The position numbers and the translations under genes are program-made. A stretch of 64,000 bases of DNA from assembly GCF_008710155.1 (NCBI RefSeq), contig NZ_VYPZ01000013.1:1-64000 (forward strand), written 5' to 3'. The stretch comes from Sphingobium limneticum (GTDB lineage Bacteria; Pseudomonadota; Alphaproteobacteria; Sphingomonadales; Sphingomonadaceae). How positions within the stretch are numbered: position 1 is the stretch's first letter; every line of letters begins with the position of its first letter. The notes under the pieces are model-generated. The model did not search any database. It was not told the DNA's origin and was given only the letters and a program-made list of their open reading frames with translations. Shown here one piece after another: positions 44,917 to 52,953 of this stretch.

Positions 44917-45552
44917 ATGTTCTACGATACGCTCTACCGCCACAATCAGGCCCTTTCCCCCGCCGGTCTGGACCATCTGCCGGCAGCACTCCACGCCCTC
45001 AACGCCGCCGTCGACGACTGTCAGCGTGCTGGCAAGCCAGTCGCCAGCGACGCGGCAACCCTTCTCCTCATCCGCCATCTGGCAGACGTTGCCCTACGCG
45101 ATGCGCCCAGCGCGGCCGCCCTTCGCCTTCGTTGCGAAGCGGATCGCTTGGCGGTTGACGCCGCACCAGCGCTACTCGAAATTGCCGGAAAGAGCGTCGG
45201 CGGAAACTACCACGCCAAACGGACCTTCCACTATCAGGCGCGCCGCGCGCTTACGCGCCTCGCAACGGCAATCGGCCTCGACGCGGACGACACCCGTATC
45301 AACACCATCATGGGTGCCGATCACGAAGACGGCACGACGGAGCTGCGCCACGCGGATCTCGCCCTTCGCGTGGTCCCGCGCGGCTTTCTTCCGGACAGCG
45401 AGGTCTCGATCAGCCGCTGTCGCGACGGGCAGGAGATCGGCAGGCCCCACCGCGCGCCGATTACCGAATTACTCGACGTGGCCGCGTTCCAGCACCGACT
45501 TGCCGGCATCCCCGGCGACATCGGCGCGGCGCGTTTCGCGGCTGCCGCCTGA
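44917..45552 (+). CDS. Plasmid hypothetical protein, 211 aa
   Basis: Not recognised. The mainly helical N-terminal part (ALSPAGLDHLPAALHALNAA, LLLIRHLADVALRDAPSAAA) is followed by a basic segment (YHAKRTFHYQARRALTRLAT) and an acidic C-terminal half. No membrane segments or catalytic motif. It is preceded by a structured leader and followed, 25 bp later, by the DUF6927 gene, so it belongs to the plasmid-backbone series. An overlapping frame exists from 44771 but lacks a ribosome site and gives low-complexity Arg-rich sequence. Confidence 0.65.
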   Translation: MFYDTLYRHNQALSPAGLDHLPAALHALNAAVDDCQRAGKPVASDAATLLLIRHLADVALRDAPSAAALRLRCEADRLAVDAAPALLEIAGKSVGGNYHAKRTFHYQARRALTRLATAIGLDADDTRINTIMGADHEDGTTELRHADLALRVVPRGFLPDSEVSISRCRDGQEIGRPHRAPITELLDVAAFQHRLAGIPGDIGAARFAAAA

Positions 45553-45577
45553 ACCCCGCAATCGCAGGAGATATCTC

Positions 45578-46189
45578 ATGGGTTGGCTCTTCATGCGCGA
45601 TATGGGTGGCTACGCCACTCCGCGCTCCTATCTCGACAACCAGTTTACCTATGCGCACGCGGACCATTGTCTCACGGTTCTCGCGTCTTCGATGGTCGGT
45701 TCGACCTATTACGCGGCGTGCGAACGGATCGAGGCGTCCGGCGGTCGGGCCGTCTTCGCCGTCGTGTGCCTGACCCGGCAAAGCACCGGCGCGCGCGACG
45801 GCTGCACGTTCGGCTACAAAGATATGACGGAAACGATGGGTCCGTGCGAAAGTGACTGCCCTGCTGCCATTCTCGATGAATTGACCGAGACCGACAGCAC
45901 CTACGCCTCCGAATGGCGCGCACGCTGCCGTGCCAACCTTTTTCGCCGCAAGCTAGAACGCGCGAAGCCGGTCCCGAAGCCGGGACAGACCATCGTCTTC
46001 GACGAACCCATTCGTTTCAATGACGGCGAGGATCGCAACCGCTTCACGGTCATTGCCAATCCGAAGGGCAAGGCCCCGCTATTTCGCGATCCCATAACCG
46101 GCGCCGTGTGCCGGATTGCAAAGTTCAGGACGCGCGCGTACCGGCTTATCAACCCGGCCATTGTCCCGAAGGACACGACCGATGGTTGA
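45578..46189 (+). CDS. DUF6927-like plasmid protein
   Basis: 203 residues starting MGWLFMRDMGGYATPRSYLD. GCAGGAG is 6 nt upstream. The pattern (TPRSYLDNQFTY ... STYYAACE ... VVCLTRQS ... FGYKDMTETMGPCESDCPAA) resembles DUF6927, a family seen on proteobacterial plasmids. Several conserved Cys in the second half (ESDCPAAILD, ARCRANLF) could bind metal. The stop overlaps the next start by 8 nt. Function unknown. Confidence 0.65.
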   Translation: MGWLFMRDMGGYATPRSYLDNQFTYAHADHCLTVLASSMVGSTYYAACERIEASGGRAVFAVVCLTRQSTGARDGCTFGYKDMTETMGPCESDCPAAILDELTETDSTYASEWRARCRANLFRRKLERAKPVPKPGQTIVFDEPIRFNDGEDRNRFTVIANPKGKAPLFRDPITGAVCRIAKFRTRAYRLINPAIVPKDTTDG

Positions 46190-47105
46190 GCGCGCGCCGG
46201 TGATCGCGGCCTGGGGCGCGGGCGTCGATTCTACCGCCATGATCATCGAGCTCGTCGAACGAGGCGAGCCGATCGATATGGTGTTGTTCGCCGATACCGG
46301 TTCCGAGAAGACCGATACCTACGCCTTCATCCCGGTCTTTCGTCGTTGGATGGATCGTCACGATGTCGCGTCCGAAGTCGTCCGCTACGAACCACGAAAT
46401 TTCAAGCATTGGCCGCCCTATGATAGCTTGGGCACCAACATGCTGACCAACGCCACCCTGCCGTCCAAGGCATTTGGGCGGGGGTCTTGCTCGCTCAAAT
46501 GGAAGGTGGCGCCGCAGGACAAATGGACGGCGCAATGGGCACCCGCGATACGGTGCTGGGGAGAAGGCGGACGTGTCGTCAAACTGATCGGCTATGACTG
46601 TTCCAGTGCCGATCAGCGTCGCTACGCGCATGCCGAGGGATATGCCGACCCACGCTATGACTATCGTTATCCCCTTCGCGAACTGGGCTGGACCCGGGCG
46701 GATTGCATTGCACGCATTGAGCGTGCGGGCCTGCCTGTACCGCCCAAATCCTCCTGTTTCTTCTGTCCCGCGATGCGGCCGCACGAAGTGGATGCGCTCT
46801 CTAAGGATGAACTGCGCACCATCGTTCTGATGGAGGCTCGCGCAAAACCTCGCTTGCGCACGATCGATGGCCTCTGGCGCAAGCCCGTTGTCGGGCGAGG
46901 CGGGGCGACACCGAGACCGGGCAATATCACCGCCTATATCCGTCAGCACGGCCTTCTCTCGCCGAGCGAAGTTGATCGGATCGTGGCGGATGCACCGCTC
47001 GCGCTCGTCGCGTTCCAGGCGGCGCAAGCCTGCAAGCCCGTCGAGCAGCGCATGTCGATGGCGCGCTGGCTCGACGCATTCCACCGTGGTCAGTCCACAG
47101 GCTGA
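46182..47105 (+). CDS. PP-loop (PAPS-reductase-like) protein
   Basis: 307 residues of the adenine-nucleotide alpha-hydrolase fold. The PP motif is AWGAGVDSTAMI (residues 8-19), followed by VLFADTGSEKTDTY. A Cys-rich segment near 190 (SSCFFCPAMRP) could hold a metal cluster. Relatives are annotated as phosphoadenosine phosphosulfate reductases, but phage and plasmid members may act in nucleic-acid modification or defence, as DndC does. There is no sulfate-assimilation gene nearby, so I do not infer cysteine metabolism. ATG overlaps the previous stop. Confidence 0.75.
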   Translation: MVERAPVIAAWGAGVDSTAMIIELVERGEPIDMVLFADTGSEKTDTYAFIPVFRRWMDRHDVASEVVRYEPRNFKHWPPYDSLGTNMLTNATLPSKAFGRGSCSLKWKVAPQDKWTAQWAPAIRCWGEGGRVVKLIGYDCSSADQRRYAHAEGYADPRYDYRYPLRELGWTRADCIARIERAGLPVPPKSSCFFCPAMRPHEVDALSKDELRTIVLMEARAKPRLRTIDGLWRKPVVGRGGATPRPGNITAYIRQHGLLSPSEVDRIVADAPLALVAFQAAQACKPVEQRMSMARWLDAFHRGQSTG

Positions 47106-47132
47106 CCCCCCTCACTAGCTACGGAGACTCTC

Positions 47133-47579
47133 ATGGCCGATCGCGCTTCTGTCGCGATCCGCATTGGCGGATCGCTGTCCCCTGAACTCCTTCCCGGCTT
47201 CTGTGCTGCCGTCGAGAGCGACGGCGCCTTCACGGATTGGGAGGGCACCGCGTTCGACCCGGACGATCTCGATCCGAGCGTTCCCCTGTACCTGGCCGAC
47301 CATGAGGTTGCCTGGGGCCGGTTCGAAGCGATCGAGACTTTCTGTGTCGATCATGCGCTTGTCTTCGCCCGCTGGGCGGGCGGCGCTTCTGGGGCGTTTG
47401 GCCCGGAGCGGGTGGTCTTTGACGGCACGACCGTTCGGAGTTTCAGCGCCTCGGACGATGACGAGATCCTAATCTCGGCGGAAACGGTGCGCGGTCTCGG
47501 CAGCTACGCGGCGGTGCTCTCGCATCTCGCGGCGGCGGATTTGGAGATACCCCCGTTCCGGATCGACGGCGCAGGCTGA
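47133..47579 (+). CDS. Plasmid hypothetical protein, 148 aa
   Basis: Acidic protein without recognised family. Opens MADRASVAIRIGGSLSPELL and has a repeated acidic character (EGTAFDPDDLDPSVPLYLAD, SASDDDEILISAE). No Cys cluster or membrane segment. It sits 27 bp after the PP-loop gene in the same orientation and may be its partner. Confidence 0.55.
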   Translation: MADRASVAIRIGGSLSPELLPGFCAAVESDGAFTDWEGTAFDPDDLDPSVPLYLADHEVAWGRFEAIETFCVDHALVFARWAGGASGAFGPERVVFDGTTVRSFSASDDDEILISAETVRGLGSYAAVLSHLAAADLEIPPFRIDGAG

Positions 47580-47670
47580 GGACAAAGCGAAAACCGGTCT
47601 GTGACGACACCTCCCCGCCAGAGGATGCTGCATATGGGCGCCCGCGAGGCGCTGGCAACCCGCGAACGGC

Positions 47671-47714
47671 GGGCCGAGTTGCCGTGTGCCACGGCTGCCC
47701 GCACCACCCCTTGT
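47671..47714 (+). repeat. 44-bp leader repeat, copy A (before the DUF2493 gene)
   Basis: Exact copy of 49951-49994. Contains a short hairpin GCCGTG-TGC-CACGGC and a pyrimidine-rich end. Each copy lies 110-120 nt before a start codon and is followed by a second, less conserved CTTTTGCG segment. Confidence 0.75.
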
Positions 47715-47823
47715 TCGCGAGTTTCCCTCGGCTGTGCCTCGGTGCCAGCCCCTCTTTTGCGAGCGCCCGGAGGATGCGCATCCGGCGGAGAGGCCGCCGG
47801 CACAGACAGAAAGGCTCGCTATC

Positions 47824-48771
47824 ATGTCCACATCGCTTGCAGCCGCACTCGCGGCACTGGAGCTAGGGCACCTCGAACCCCGCGCTGAAGACCTCAGTGG
47901 CATGGCGCCGCCACCAACCGAGGCGCTGGAGCAGACCGTTACCGCAATCTGGAGCGATCTCTTCACAACGATGAGCAACACATCGATCGAGCGTGACATC
48001 GAAGATCTGGGCTGGGGGCTGGTGAACCTCTTCCACCGCGCCGCCGCCAAGAAACACGGGCTGGTCGACCGGTTGACCGACGACATTCGCTTGCTCCTCG
48101 CCGAACAGGACGGCTCCGAAATCAGCACGGCCAATCTGGAGGAAAAGATCGATCTCGCCAAGAAGGTCGAGGAATCCGCGGGTGCCTTCGAAATCATGCG
48201 CGATGTCGCCGCCGCGCACTATATCCGGGAAACCGGGAGATCGTGGGTGCCATCGTCCGGCAACCGCATTTCGCTCGGTGTCACCGCCGGGATCGTCGAT
48301 GGCCACGCCTTCTTGCGGGCGCGCCGCGAGCGGGCTTTGAACGCCAACACCGCGCAGGGTACGCCCGTTGTGTTCGCCGGTGGCCGCCTCACCTTCGCCA
48401 ACGATTTGGATATGAAGACGTTCGCCGACAACCTGCTGGCGACACTCAACAAGGTTCGCGCCCATGTCGGCGACATGTATCTCGTACACGGCGGCGATAT
48501 GAAGGGTATCGAACGGCTTGCAGCGTCCTGGGCCGAGCAGAATGGCATCCAGCAGGTGCGGTTCGGTCTCGATCGCAAGCTCGGAGATCGCGCCGGCTTC
48601 CGTCGCAACGAGCAGATGCTCTCGCTCAAGCCGAGATTCGTGATTGCCTTCCAGGGCAATGGCGTGACGGAGCGGCTTGTCATCGAAGCCAAGGCTCGGG
48701 GACTCCGGGTCGTTGATCGTCGCGGCCCATTGGGAAGCCCTCCTTCAGCTGCTCGTCGCGGTGCGGGCTGA
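47824..48771 (+). CDS. DUF2493/SLOG-domain protein
   Basis: 315 residues. The C-terminal third is a DUF2493 domain (VVFAGGRLTFANDLDMKTFA ... VHGGDMKGIERLAASWA ... RNEQMLSL ... FVIAFQGNGVTERLV). This is a member of the SLOG nucleotide-derivative-binding superfamily related to LOG and DprA. The N-terminal part is helical and charged (IEDLGWGLVNLFHRAAAKKH). SLOG proteins sense or process nucleotide signals in several conflict systems. Frequent on plasmids of this type; function unknown. A strong terminator follows. Confidence 0.75.
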   Translation: MSTSLAAALAALELGHLEPRAEDLSGMAPPPTEALEQTVTAIWSDLFTTMSNTSIERDIEDLGWGLVNLFHRAAAKKHGLVDRLTDDIRLLLAEQDGSEISTANLEEKIDLAKKVEESAGAFEIMRDVAAAHYIRETGRSWVPSSGNRISLGVTAGIVDGHAFLRARRERALNANTAQGTPVVFAGGRLTFANDLDMKTFADNLLATLNKVRAHVGDMYLVHGGDMKGIERLAASWAEQNGIQQVRFGLDRKLGDRAGFRRNEQMLSLKPRFVIAFQGNGVTERLVIEAKARGLRVVDRRGPLGSPPSAARRGAG

Positions 48772-48777
48772 AGCCGC

Positions 48778-48807
48778 GGGCCGCCGGTTTGCCGGCGGCC
48801 CTTTTTT
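48778..48807 (+). terminator. Rho-independent terminator after the DUF2493 gene
   Basis: Stem GGGCCGCCGG with CCGGCGGCCC, loop TTTG, followed by six T. Starts 7 bp after the stop codon. Confidence 0.9.
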
Positions 48808-48996
48808 GGCTCTGCTTACGGTTGTCCCATCGGAATTCCCGCCAGCGAGAGGGGAGGGTGCCGAGGCGTGTTGGTTTGGCTGAATAGCGCCGGAATCCGT
48901 CGGCCGTGTCCGCAGCGTGGATCCATTTCAGTGTCCACCAGCCATCCGCGTTGCTCACGCCGCGCCGGCCGGCGCCTTGCCACAAATGAGAGAGAG

Positions 48997-49626
48997 ATGA
49001 TGATGCGCGATTTGCATGATGAGGAACTGCGCGCTTTGCTTGCGTTCCGACAGCGCCATGGTCGCTGCTGGAAGGCGGCGTTGCTGCTGCGCTGGTCGGC
49101 CGGCACCGACACCGATGAACCCGGTTCGGCGCATTTGCGCCATCTGCGCAATATCGGAGGACCGCGCTGGCTGATCGGGCTATCGGCCGCCACGCTCGAT
49201 GACGCTGCGCGGCGTTTCGCCGGAAATGTCGATCCGGTGCTGATCGACATTTTCATGGAGAATGCCACGGGCTTTGCCCGCGGCGCGTCGGCAAGCGTCG
49301 GGATCGCTCCGGCGAGTGCTGCACATTCGCTGGCCATCGCGATCGAACTCAGCCTCAAAGCCTTTCTGATGAAGGCGGGCTATGCCGACGACTGGAACCG
49401 TGTCCATATTCGGCATGACCTCGAAAAGGCCCTGGCGCTTGCGACGGAAGCAGGCCTGTCCGGCCTGCCTCTGGAATTGCCGGATCTCACAGCGATCCTT
49501 TCGCCGGCCTATAGTCACCACGAGATCGACGCGTTGTTCCGGGTCGGGGCGTCACCCTTCGATGTGGCCGACGCCTGTCGCTGCGTCGACCGTCTCCTTG
49601 CCGTGATCCGGGTGCAGATCGCGTAA
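48997..49626 (+). CDS. Helical hypothetical protein with HEPN-like C-terminal part
   Basis: 209 residues; GAGAGAG precedes three consecutive ATG codons. The N-terminal about 65 residues (ELRALLAFRQRHGRCWKAAL) look like a small helical domain shared with other plasmid proteins. The second half contains AAHSLAIAIELSLKAFLMKA followed by IRHDLEKALALATEAG, the paired-helix layout of HEPN-like proteins. RVHIRH gives an R-x4-H spacing, but placement differs from catalytic HEPN RNases. It is preceded by a leader with the GAGAGGGGAGGG tract seen in other leaders here. Function unknown. Confidence 0.5.
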   Translation: MMMRDLHDEELRALLAFRQRHGRCWKAALLLRWSAGTDTDEPGSAHLRHLRNIGGPRWLIGLSAATLDDAARRFAGNVDPVLIDIFMENATGFARGASASVGIAPASAAHSLAIAIELSLKAFLMKAGYADDWNRVHIRHDLEKALALATEAGLSGLPLELPDLTAILSPAYSHHEIDALFRVGASPFDVADACRCVDRLLAVIRVQIA

Positions 49627-50109
49627 CCGGTCCCGCAAGATCATCCGTGCGCGCACCACTCGAAAGGGATTTGCCAACCCGATTGAAGCCAGAGACGGTT
49701 TTCCGACTAAACCCGCCGGACGGCCATCATGTCTTCTTGTCGTAGGGGCCGCCGCTGCTTCGCTGCGAACGACAAGTCGAACTGGAAAATGGGCTGACCA
49801 ACGGTGGTGGGGCTATCGGGCGTAGATTGCTGCGGTGATAGGGCAATGCTTCTGCAGCGGTTCCTGGGTTCATAGAACCAAAGCCACCATCCCTTCTTTT
49901 TGACCTGATCCCTAAGTCGGTCGTTCGGTGCTTCCAACCCGCTCCCCTTCGGGCCGAGTTGCCGTGTGCCACGGCTGCCCGCACCACCCCTTGTGTCGGG
50001 GTTCCCCTACGCCGCTTGCGCGCTCCAGTGGAAGCACCGCCCATGCCCGCCTTTTGCGGGGGTCAGTCGAAGGGACGGTCCCTTTGGCACCCAAAAAAGG
50101 AACTTCGAC
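49627..50109. other. Long leader region of the second ssb
   Basis: No gene recognised in this 480-bp gap. It contains the 44-bp repeat copy B (49951-49994) and a GC-rich, structured leader ending AAAAAAGGAA before the ssb start. Short open frames here use the repeat as their N terminus and are not credible genes. Confidence 0.5.
49951..49994 (+). repeat. 44-bp leader repeat, copy B (before the second ssb)
   Basis: Identical to 47671-47714. Lies 116 nt before the ssb start. A following CTTTTGCGGGGG corresponds to CTTTTGCGAGCG after copy A. Confidence 0.75.
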
Positions 50110-50523
50110 ATGCAGAACCTCGTCATCCTCGCCGGCAATGTCGGCGCCACGCCGGAAGCCCGCACCACCCAGGGCGGCACCAAGATCACCCACTTCAGCC
50201 TTGCGACCTCGCGGCCCAAGCGAGACAGCAACGGCAAGATCGTCAAGGACGACAATGGCCGCCGGATCGAAGATACCGAATGGCACCGGATCACCTGCTT
50301 CAACGGCGTCGGCAAGACCGTCGAGCAATATGTCGACAAGGGGATGAAGGTGATGGTGCGCGGTCGCATCCACTACACCCGCTGGACCGACAACGAGAAT
50401 ATCGAGCGGTACGGCGTCGAGATCATCGCCGACGAGGTGACCTTCCTCACCCGCGCCAAGCCCGCCAGTGGCGACCAGGGCGGCAATGACAGCTCGGTGG
50501 ATGACGACGAAATTCCCTTCTGA
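50110..50523 (+). CDS. ssb: Single-stranded DNA-binding protein, full length
   Basis: 137 residues. The OB fold is clear (NLVILAGNVGATPEARTTQG, WHRITCFNGVGKTVEQYVDK, KVMVRGRIHYTRW), with an acidic tail ending DDDEIPF, the SSB hallmark that binds partner proteins. Plasmid ssb genes in leading regions help the new single strand; the unusual repeat-containing leader fits special regulation. A perfect terminator follows 7 bp after the stop. Confidence 0.95.
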   Translation: MQNLVILAGNVGATPEARTTQGGTKITHFSLATSRPKRDSNGKIVKDDNGRRIEDTEWHRITCFNGVGKTVEQYVDKGMKVMVRGRIHYTRWTDNENIERYGVEIIADEVTFLTRAKPASGDQGGNDSSVDDDEIPF

Positions 50524-50530
50524 GACCGGC

Positions 50531-50564
50531 AAAGGCCCGGCGGCTCACGCCGCCGGGCCTTTTG
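50531..50564 (+). terminator. Rho-independent terminator after ssb
   Basis: 14-bp stem AAAGGCCCGGCGGC with its complement, loop TCAC, ending in TTT(T). Because the stem is near-symmetric it could serve both strands. Confidence 0.9.
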
Positions 50565-50653
50565 CTGTTTTTCTGTAGCCGGTTCGGGATCGAGGAAAGT
50601 TCGGGAAATGGATCTGAACGAGCGCGGCTAGGATATTGCTCTTCCGCGTCCTC

Positions 50654-51082
50654 TCAGCGGCAGTGGCCCGCCGCATAGCGGCTCCATCGCAGCACCGTGC
50701 CACTCGCAATCATGGCGCAGCTTAAATCGCTGATCGCTGGCGCGGCGCACCAGGCACCGGTGCGATCCCCTTTCGCATTGCCAGTCGATCGGCATTGGAG
50801 TCTTGGACCTGTGACAAGGATATGGCCTGTGGCGCTGCGCCCCTTCGCGCCGCCCAGCAACCGCACCAGCGTGTCGCGCGCGACAATCCCGCTGGCGCGC
50901 GGGCAGGGGTGTCCCGTGCGGCACGAGCCATCGATCTCCCGCGCCGCTATCCCAGCGAGCCGGATCCGTGGTCCCTCGCGACACCAGATCGGGCCATCGC
51001 CGTCCCAAACCCTGATCGGTGTGCAGGTGAACGACTGGCCGCCCTGCACGACCGCGACGGCAAGCAGAAATACAGCGAGCAT
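50654..51082 (-). CDS. Secreted thermonuclease-like protein
   Basis: 142 residues with signal peptide MLAVFLLAVAVVQGGQS. The mature start CTPIRVWDGDGPIWCREG with PRIRLAGIAARE matches the SNase fold (DGDG motif, then RLAGI). Several Cys (DGSCRTGHPCP ... AWCAAP ... DLSCAM) suggest disulfides. The usual Arg-Glu-Arg catalytic set is only partly recognisable: RLAG and ARE are seen, the last Arg is uncertain. Plasmid-borne exported nucleases are common; activity is not certain. Confidence 0.7.
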   Translation of the reverse strand: MLAVFLLAVAVVQGGQSFTCTPIRVWDGDGPIWCREGPRIRLAGIAAREIDGSCRTGHPCPRASGIVARDTLVRLLGGAKGRSATGHILVTGPRLQCRSTGNAKGDRTGAWCAAPAISDLSCAMIASGTVLRWSRYAAGHCR

Positions 51083-51110
51083 CAGCGCTCAACCCGGACA
51101 GGGGTGTAAG

Positions 51111-51335
51111 TCATGCTTCAGGGAAGAGCGGCAATGTATCCGACCTCGTGGCGGGCTCGTCGGCGAGGATGTCGTAGCAGCGCAACCGCATTGCCAGGTG
51201 TCGCGCCAACTCCGCCGTTGCACGGCGTCGTGCAACGGTATCGCCACACCCAATATCGGTGACGAGGGCCGGTTGGGCCGTGGCGAGCGACACCTCGAGG
51301 TGGAGGGCCAGACTGTCTTCATCGACTCGGAGCAT
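51111..51335 (-). CDS. Plasmid hypothetical protein, 74 aa
   Basis: Small protein starting MLRVDEDSLALHLEVSLA. It has two Cys and an ELARHLAMRLRCYDIL helix. No Shine-Dalgarno sequence is obvious and no family is recognised. It ends 28 bp before the thermonuclease start. Low support. Confidence 0.4.
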   Translation of the reverse strand: MLRVDEDSLALHLEVSLATAQPALVTDIGCGDTVARRRATAELARHLAMRLRCYDILADEPATRSDTLPLFPEA

Positions 51336-51476
51336 GGCTGCAGAATAGAACAAAGGAAGAACATTTATCAAGTGTCGAGATCCAGCGAGCCATCCATTAT
51401 TGCTTGGGTGACGCCAGCCAAGACTGGACATCGCCCAGCGTCCCCAACAGCGTGCTGATCGCCAAGCCCTTCGCGA

Positions 51477-51956
51477 TCAGCCGTAGAGCCGGTCATCCCA
51501 CCAGATTGGTTCGGACAGCTCGAAGCTGATTGCTTGCGCGTCGGGGTGTCCGGGATTGATCAGGATGTTGCGTTCCACCCGCGCCGGGATCGACGGCACC
51601 AGCAACAGCGCCGAGCGCCCTGCCGCGAACCACGCCTCGCCAAAGGCCTTGCAGATATCTTCGCGCTTGCCGTCCCACCCGGGGAATTTCGCGGTTGGGA
51701 AGACTTCGTAGCTGACGCCGTTGGGGATCGTGATGCGGATATAATGCTGGTTGGGCGGCATCACCGTGTTCGCGTGGACGAGCTTTTCGAGCATAGCCGT
51801 CGAATAATGTTCTGACGTGTAGATGATCGGGCTGGCCGCGGTGTTCCACCGTCCCGGATAGAGCCGTGCGCCCTCGCTGTCATAGATCGGATGCGCGCCA
51901 TCGGGATCGCCGATCCGGAAACAGGTCAGCACGCGGTCGGTGATCTGGGCGCTCAC
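51477..51956 (-). CDS. RES-domain toxin
   Basis: 159-residue RES family toxin that degrades NAD+ in studied relatives. Landmarks are CFRIGDPDG, LYPGRWNTAASPIIYTSEH with Arg and Tyr, and AMLEKLVHAN with the Glu, fitting the R-Y-E-S set. Overlaps the antitoxin stop by ATGA, the usual antitoxin-first order. Likely a plasmid-stabilising or defence toxin-antitoxin pair. Confidence 0.9.
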   Translation of the reverse strand: MSAQITDRVLTCFRIGDPDGAHPIYDSEGARLYPGRWNTAASPIIYTSEHYSTAMLEKLVHANTVMPPNQHYIRITIPNGVSYEVFPTAKFPGWDGKREDICKAFGEAWFAAGRSALLLVPSIPARVERNILINPGHPDAQAISFELSEPIWWDDRLYG

Positions 51957-52387
51957 GCCCCGCCGCCATACGCCGCCCGTCCCAGCAGGTTGATGACGAC
52001 ATCGGCTCCCGGACCCGTCGCCAGCGCCACATCGAGCGGCGCTTTGTTGTCGAGCATAGGATGCGCGCGGCCGAGAAAGTCGCGGACCTTGGCGGGATCC
52101 TTATAGATATCGAGCGCGAAGCTGAACACCTTGGCGATCCGCGCCAGCTTGTCGCCTTCCTCGCTGGTCAGGCGCTTGGACGCCGATTTCTTGCGGCGAT
52201 CAAGCGTCGCCTTGGAAATCAGGCGGAACTTGAAGCGGCTGTCATTGGGCGCGACGGTGTCGGCGAGATGGTCGAGTGCGCCGACCGGCAGGCCTTCGAG
52301 AATCGAATAGCTCAGCCCCAGGCGCGTGTCGCCCTTCCGGGGCGCAACCCCAAGCAGGGTCTCGATCGTCACGGGCTGGCTCGCCAT
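51953..52387 (-). CDS. Xre/MbcA/ParS-type antitoxin (RES partner)
   Basis: 144 residues; ATG at 52387 with AGGAG 7 nt upstream. The DUF2384-type C-terminal toxin-binding part is visible (RIAKVFSFALDIYKDPAKVR, DFLGRAHPMLDNKAPLDVAL). The N terminus has a degenerate helix-turn-helix (ISKATLDRRKKSASKRLT). Such antitoxins block the RES active site and repress their promoter. Confidence 0.88.
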   Translation of the reverse strand: MASQPVTIETLLGVAPRKGDTRLGLSYSILEGLPVGALDHLADTVAPNDSRFKFRLISKATLDRRKKSASKRLTSEEGDKLARIAKVFSFALDIYKDPAKVRDFLGRAHPMLDNKAPLDVALATGPGADVVINLLGRAAYGGGA

Positions 52388-52677
52388 CTGCTGCTCCTGT
52401 ATCATCTGATGCAGATATATGTCTCACATGAGGCAAACACAAGCAACGGTGATATCAGCCCGGTGGGGCCATGACTTCTTCTGGCCGGCAGCTTCACCCC
52501 GCTCTTTGAGGCGCAATCCTTGGTCCGGCGGGCGGCCTAATGCGATCAACCCGTAAAGGGTCCGGTCGCTTCGCTACGGCTTTTGGCCTGCGGCAAAAAG
52601 TGATCGCGGCCACCCACCGAACACTTCGGGCGCCAGTCGAGCGGGGATGAACCCGCCGGCTTTCAAGGAGCCTCGAC
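52388..52677. other. Divergent intergenic region between the RES-Xre operon and the 54-aa gene
   Basis: No gene. It should hold the antitoxin promoter and the leader of the small gene at 52678, which has AAGGAG 7 nt before its ATG. A stretch rich in CGGCTTTTGGCC-like short repeats is present but I cannot assign it. Confidence 0.4.
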
Positions 52678-52842
52678 ATGTTCACCGACATCAAGATCGC
52701 CCGCCTCAATGCGCTCGGCCTCTCCAAGACCCTCATGATCGCGACGATGGTCATCGGGATCGGCAACCAGTTCGCCGTCATCACCGCCGACGACTTTGAC
52801 GGCGACCTGGTCGTCATCAACGAATATGATCCGTTCGCGTGA
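52678..52842 (+). CDS. Small plasmid protein, 54 aa
   Basis: Short gene with a clear ribosome site (AAGGAG, 7 nt). It begins MFTDIKIARLNALGLSKTLM and has a hydrophobic middle (ATMVIGIGNQFAVITADDF) and an acidic end (VVINEYDPFA). A hairpin terminator follows 6 bp after the stop, so it is a complete unit. No family recognised. Confidence 0.65.
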   Translation: MFTDIKIARLNALGLSKTLMIATMVIGIGNQFAVITADDFDGDLVVINEYDPFA

Positions 52843-52847
52843 CACTT

Positions 52848-52871
52848 GCCGGGAGCCCCAGGGCTCCCGGC
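52848..52871 (+). terminator. Hairpin after the 54-aa gene
   Basis: GCCGGGAGCC with GGCTCCCGGC and a 4-nt loop; the T tract is weak (CTCTGTCC). Confidence 0.6.
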
Positions 52872-52953
52872 TCTGTCCAACATCAACGGGCATCGCGCGC
52901 TGTTTGCGCTCTCGAGCAACCGATGATCAACATGCGCGCGATACAAAGTTGGG

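Noticed and set aside
44771-45577. Upstream extension of the DUF6927 frame
   Set aside because: No ribosome site; the translation is Arg/Pro rich and overlaps a well-supported 211-aa gene in another frame.
47686-47823. N-terminal extension of the DUF2493 frame into the 44-bp repeat
   Set aside because: The repeat also precedes ssb in a different context; the clear ATG at 47824 starts the recognisable protein.
49966-50109. N-terminal extension of ssb through the repeat
   Set aside because: SSB proteins start at the MQNLV-like position; the extension is leader, not protein.
50740-50770. CACCGGTGC similar to the par palindromes
   Set aside because: Only the central part matches and it lies within the thermonuclease gene; not a third copy.
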